A stretch of DNA of 51,664 nt from an uncultured Fibrobacterota bacterium. GTDB lineage: Bacteria > Fibrobacterota > Fibrobacteria > Fibrobacterales > Fibrobacteraceae. A model generated the notes under the pieces. It had not been told where the DNA came from. It saw only the letters and a list, made by a program, of their open reading frames with translations, and searched no databases. The stretch covers positions 1-51,664 of the forward strand of contig CAIRAY010000008.1 of the NCBI GenBank assembly GCA_903876665.1, in the 5' to 3' direction. The translations under genes were made by a program, and so were the position numbers. Position 1 is the first letter of the stretch, and each line of letters opens with the position of its first letter. Shown piece after piece: positions 50,156-51,664 of this stretch.

Positions 50156-51133
50156 ATGTGGAAACATAACCTTGGCTTTCTCCTGCTGGCCTCTGCAACT
50201 CTCTGGGCGGGAACCGATTTAGATACCTTTGGCCTGCAAAAATTCTACCCCAACCTTGCGGGTTCGCGCGAGTGGAATTCTGCCCACTGGGCGAACGGCC
50301 AGGCCCGCACCATCAAGTACGATGTGGATCCCTTCGATCCAACGGACTGGACCGAAGACCATAGCGCCTCCTCCAACGGCTTCGTGATCGATGGCCTGGG
50401 TGTCATGCGCATGACCGGCGACTCGCCCCGGTTCCATGTAAATTCCTTGCGCACCACCAAGGGCGCAGCGCAATTCTTCCTCAATACGGAATTTACCGCC
50501 TATTATCGGCGCATCGGCAACAATGGCGCAAACTGGGGCGGTATGATTGTGGGAGTGCGCAGCGATCCGCTTGGACACGCATCGAGTGGCGGTGACGACT
50601 GCAACGCCACCACCTATTATGCGCGCTTCCGCCATGACGGAAAGTGGGACATCGAAAAGGAACTCAAACACCCCGCCAGCGACTACTGGAGCGGCTCGGG
50701 CTTTCACACCCAGGATCCCTTGTGGGGCGGAAACCCCCTCCCGGAAAACCGTTGGATCGGCATGAAGTATATTGCACACAACATTGCAACCAACCAAGTT
50801 AAGCTGGAGCTATATATCGATAGCACCACCAATGGAGAAGGCACCGGAGGCGGAGACTGGAAAAAAGTCGGCGAGGTGATCGACCAGGGAGCCTTCCCTG
50901 CGGCCCCGAGCCCAATCAGCGGCTGCACCTATACGGATGAAAAGACCGTGATTGCCCAAGGCCATGGAACAATCCTGATGCGCACCGATGGCGACGAAGC
51001 CGAATACAAAAAGCTCACGATTCGCGAGATTGACACGACCACGCCGTCATCCATCCGTGATGGAGTACCCCGAATCATTCCTAGGGTATTTGGCTTAGGC
51101 TTGGTCCGCTACGACCTGCTAGGCCGGCAGTAG
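50156..51133 (+). CDS. secreted protein, jelly-roll-like, with truncated C-terminal sorting motif
   Basis: A 325-residue protein with a signal peptide (about 1-18, ending LWAGT). The body (FGLQKFYPNLAGSREWNSAH; TAYYRRIGNNGANWGGMIVG; RTDGDEAEYKKLTIREID) is rich in beta strands and looks like a concanavalin-type jelly-roll, as in polysaccharide lyases or sugar-binding modules, but I cannot assign a family. It ends RYDLLGRQ, which looks like the first residues of the sorting domain seen complete in the xylanase (VFDLFGKSL), so the C-terminal signal appears cut short. It converges with the pseudopilin gene. Confidence 0.6.
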   Translation: MWKHNLGFLLLASATLWAGTDLDTFGLQKFYPNLAGSREWNSAHWANGQARTIKYDVDPFDPTDWTEDHSASSNGFVIDGLGVMRMTGDSPRFHVNSLRTTKGAAQFFLNTEFTAYYRRIGNNGANWGGMIVGVRSDPLGHASSGGDDCNATTYYARFRHDGKWDIEKELKHPASDYWSGSGFHTQDPLWGGNPLPENRWIGMKYIAHNIATNQVKLELYIDSTTNGEGTGGGDWKKVGEVIDQGAFPAAPSPISGCTYTDEKTVIAQGHGTILMRTDGDEAEYKKLTIREIDTTTPSSIRDGVPRIIPRVFGLGLVRYDLLGRQ

Positions 51134-51156
51134 TTTCAAGGGTTGGGCTGGGTGGG

Positions 51157-51173
51157 AGGATTCGAACAATCCT
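51157..51173. terminator. inverted repeat between convergent genes
   Basis: AGGATT (51157-51162) pairs with AATCCT (51168-51173) around CGAAC. It could serve as a weak bidirectional terminator for the two converging genes, but the T-tract is poor on both strands. Confidence 0.35.
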
Positions 51174-51201
51174 GCTATTGGTTATTTTATTGGGACTCAA
51201 G

Positions 51202-51561
51202 TTACCACACCGCCCCGTGCAAACAAACTGCACTAGTTCCTTTGCGGAGTCTTGCCTGCCATTCCACCAGCTGGTGGCCGGAAATATCCTTGCATTTCAC
51301 ATCCAAACTATCAATGTCTGGAAATGCCTTGGCTATCGAATCCTGGATGGCGAAACACGATCGCTTTGGCATGCTGTCCAGGCCCAGCTTATGCACCAGG
51401 GCCCGTAGCGGCATTGAATTAGCGACAAGTCCAGAGCGCTCCCGGTTTTCGATGCTGCGCCTCCATGCCGTGTGGAGGATGCCCATGGCCATCAGTGCCA
51501 CAATCCCTGACAGGAGCAGGGCCACGGAGAGTTCGATCAGGGTGAATCCCTTCCTATTCAT
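51202..51561 (-). CDS. type IV pilin-like prepilin (pseudopilin)
   Basis: A 119-residue prepilin. The N-terminus MNRKGFTLIELSVALLLSG contains the type III signal peptide: cleavage after Gly5, methylated Phe and Glu+5, and a hydrophobic helix that inserts in the membrane before assembly. Two cysteine pairs are possible in the C-terminal half. It is small for a major pilin and may be a minor pilin or a type II secretion pseudopilin. It starts 8 nt before the stop of the upstream gene on the same strand. Confidence 0.85.
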   Translation of the reverse strand: MNRKGFTLIELSVALLLSGIVALMAMGILHTAWRRSIENRERSGLVANSMPLRALVHKLGLDSMPKRSCFAIQDSIAKAFPDIDSLDVKCKDISGHQLVEWQARLRKGTSAVCLHGAVW

Positions 51562-51664
51562 GGAAACACCCCACGCTGGAGGCTACGGTATCCCTTGCAT
51601 TGCGGAGCGCCATGGCATGGATGCAGTGCTCCGTGCCGATGCTTTCCACTTCATAGCGGATTTC
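51554..51664 (-). CDS. C-terminal fragment of a gene running off the window, probably another prepilin
   Basis: The last 36 codons of a reading frame that enters from the right edge and stops at 51554-51556. The visible end contains RYEVESIGTEHCIHAMALRN, compatible with the C-terminus of a minor pilin or pseudopilin. Its overlap with the prepilin start supports one pilin operon. Too little is visible for a firm name. Confidence 0.55.
   Translation of the reverse strand, partial: EIRYEVESIGTEHCIHAMALRNARDTVASSVGCFHE

Noticed and set aside
51150-51175. GGAGGATTCGAAC resembles the T-arm of a tRNA
   Set aside because: The surrounding sequence does not form acceptor, D or anticodon arms, and the core is better explained as the 6-bp inverted repeat AGGATT/AATCCT.

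Overview
The window looks like chromosome from a Fibrobacterota (Fibrobacter-like) bacterium, probably a free-living or uncultured relative. The main clues are two TIGR02147/DUF4423 proteins (a family first defined as a Fibrobacter succinogenes paralogous family), secreted multidomain glycoside hydrolases with long poly-serine linkers, and C-terminal tails that resemble type IX sorting domains. The cell plan is Gram-negative, with lipoproteins, an outer-membrane-type barrel protein and a Yej-type peptide importer. Species identity is inferred, not shown.

Region 1 (1-15.7 kb) is accessory and carbohydrate-centred. It holds a GH10 xylanase, a GH5-like beta-mannanase/cellulase, a GH18 chitinase and a 1307-residue GH71/GH99-like enzyme with seven fibronectin-III-like repeats. 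Two copies of a two-gene module sit among them: a TIGR02147 regulator-like protein whose stop overlaps the start of a lipoprotein (ATGA). Each lipoprotein has a carboxypeptidase-regulatory-like domain and a C-terminal carbohydrate-binding-like domain. Between 10.5 and 11.55 kb is a plasticity spot: a 5'-truncated AbiEii-like nucleotidyltransferase gene, an intact tRNA-Ser(UGA), two broken tRNA-Ser copies containing hairpin-rich inserts, and the GH71/GH99-like gene whose sorting domain is cut off by one of these repeats. A 122-bp MITE with 19-bp inverted repeats and 9-bp target duplications lies 2 nt past proS.

Region 2 (15.7-34 kb) is mixed housekeeping and envelope: proS, a soluble hybrid histidine kinase with two tandem STAS-like N-terminal domains, a thrombospondin-type-3 repeat barrel protein, a fused SpmA-SpmB protein, murein-peptide peptidases (mpaA and an M15 enzyme), then a flippase, an LtaS-like sulfatase-fold enzyme and a TagB/TagF-like glycerophosphotransferase that together suggest a polyol-phosphate-decorated surface polymer, topB and a membrane GT2. 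The gaps around topB are filled with tandem and direct repeats.

Region 3 (34-51.7 kb) is core. It has yceD-rpmF-plsX-fabD-fabG-acpP (without fabH or fabF), rnc, a LipM-like octanoyltransferase, a diguanylate cyclase, a yejA-yejB-yejE ABC importer with two separate ATPases, a remarkable J-domain/DnaJ-C/STAS/STAS fusion protein, a RumA/TrmA-type RNA methyltransferase, ung, a secreted jelly-roll-like protein and the start of a type IV pseudopilin cluster that runs off the right edge.

The best candidates for something undescribed are the DnaJ-STAS fusion (46618-48177), the repeated TIGR02147-lipoprotein module next to CAZymes (778-8950), and the tRNA-Ser fragment cluster that truncates a secreted enzyme (11.2-11.5 kb).
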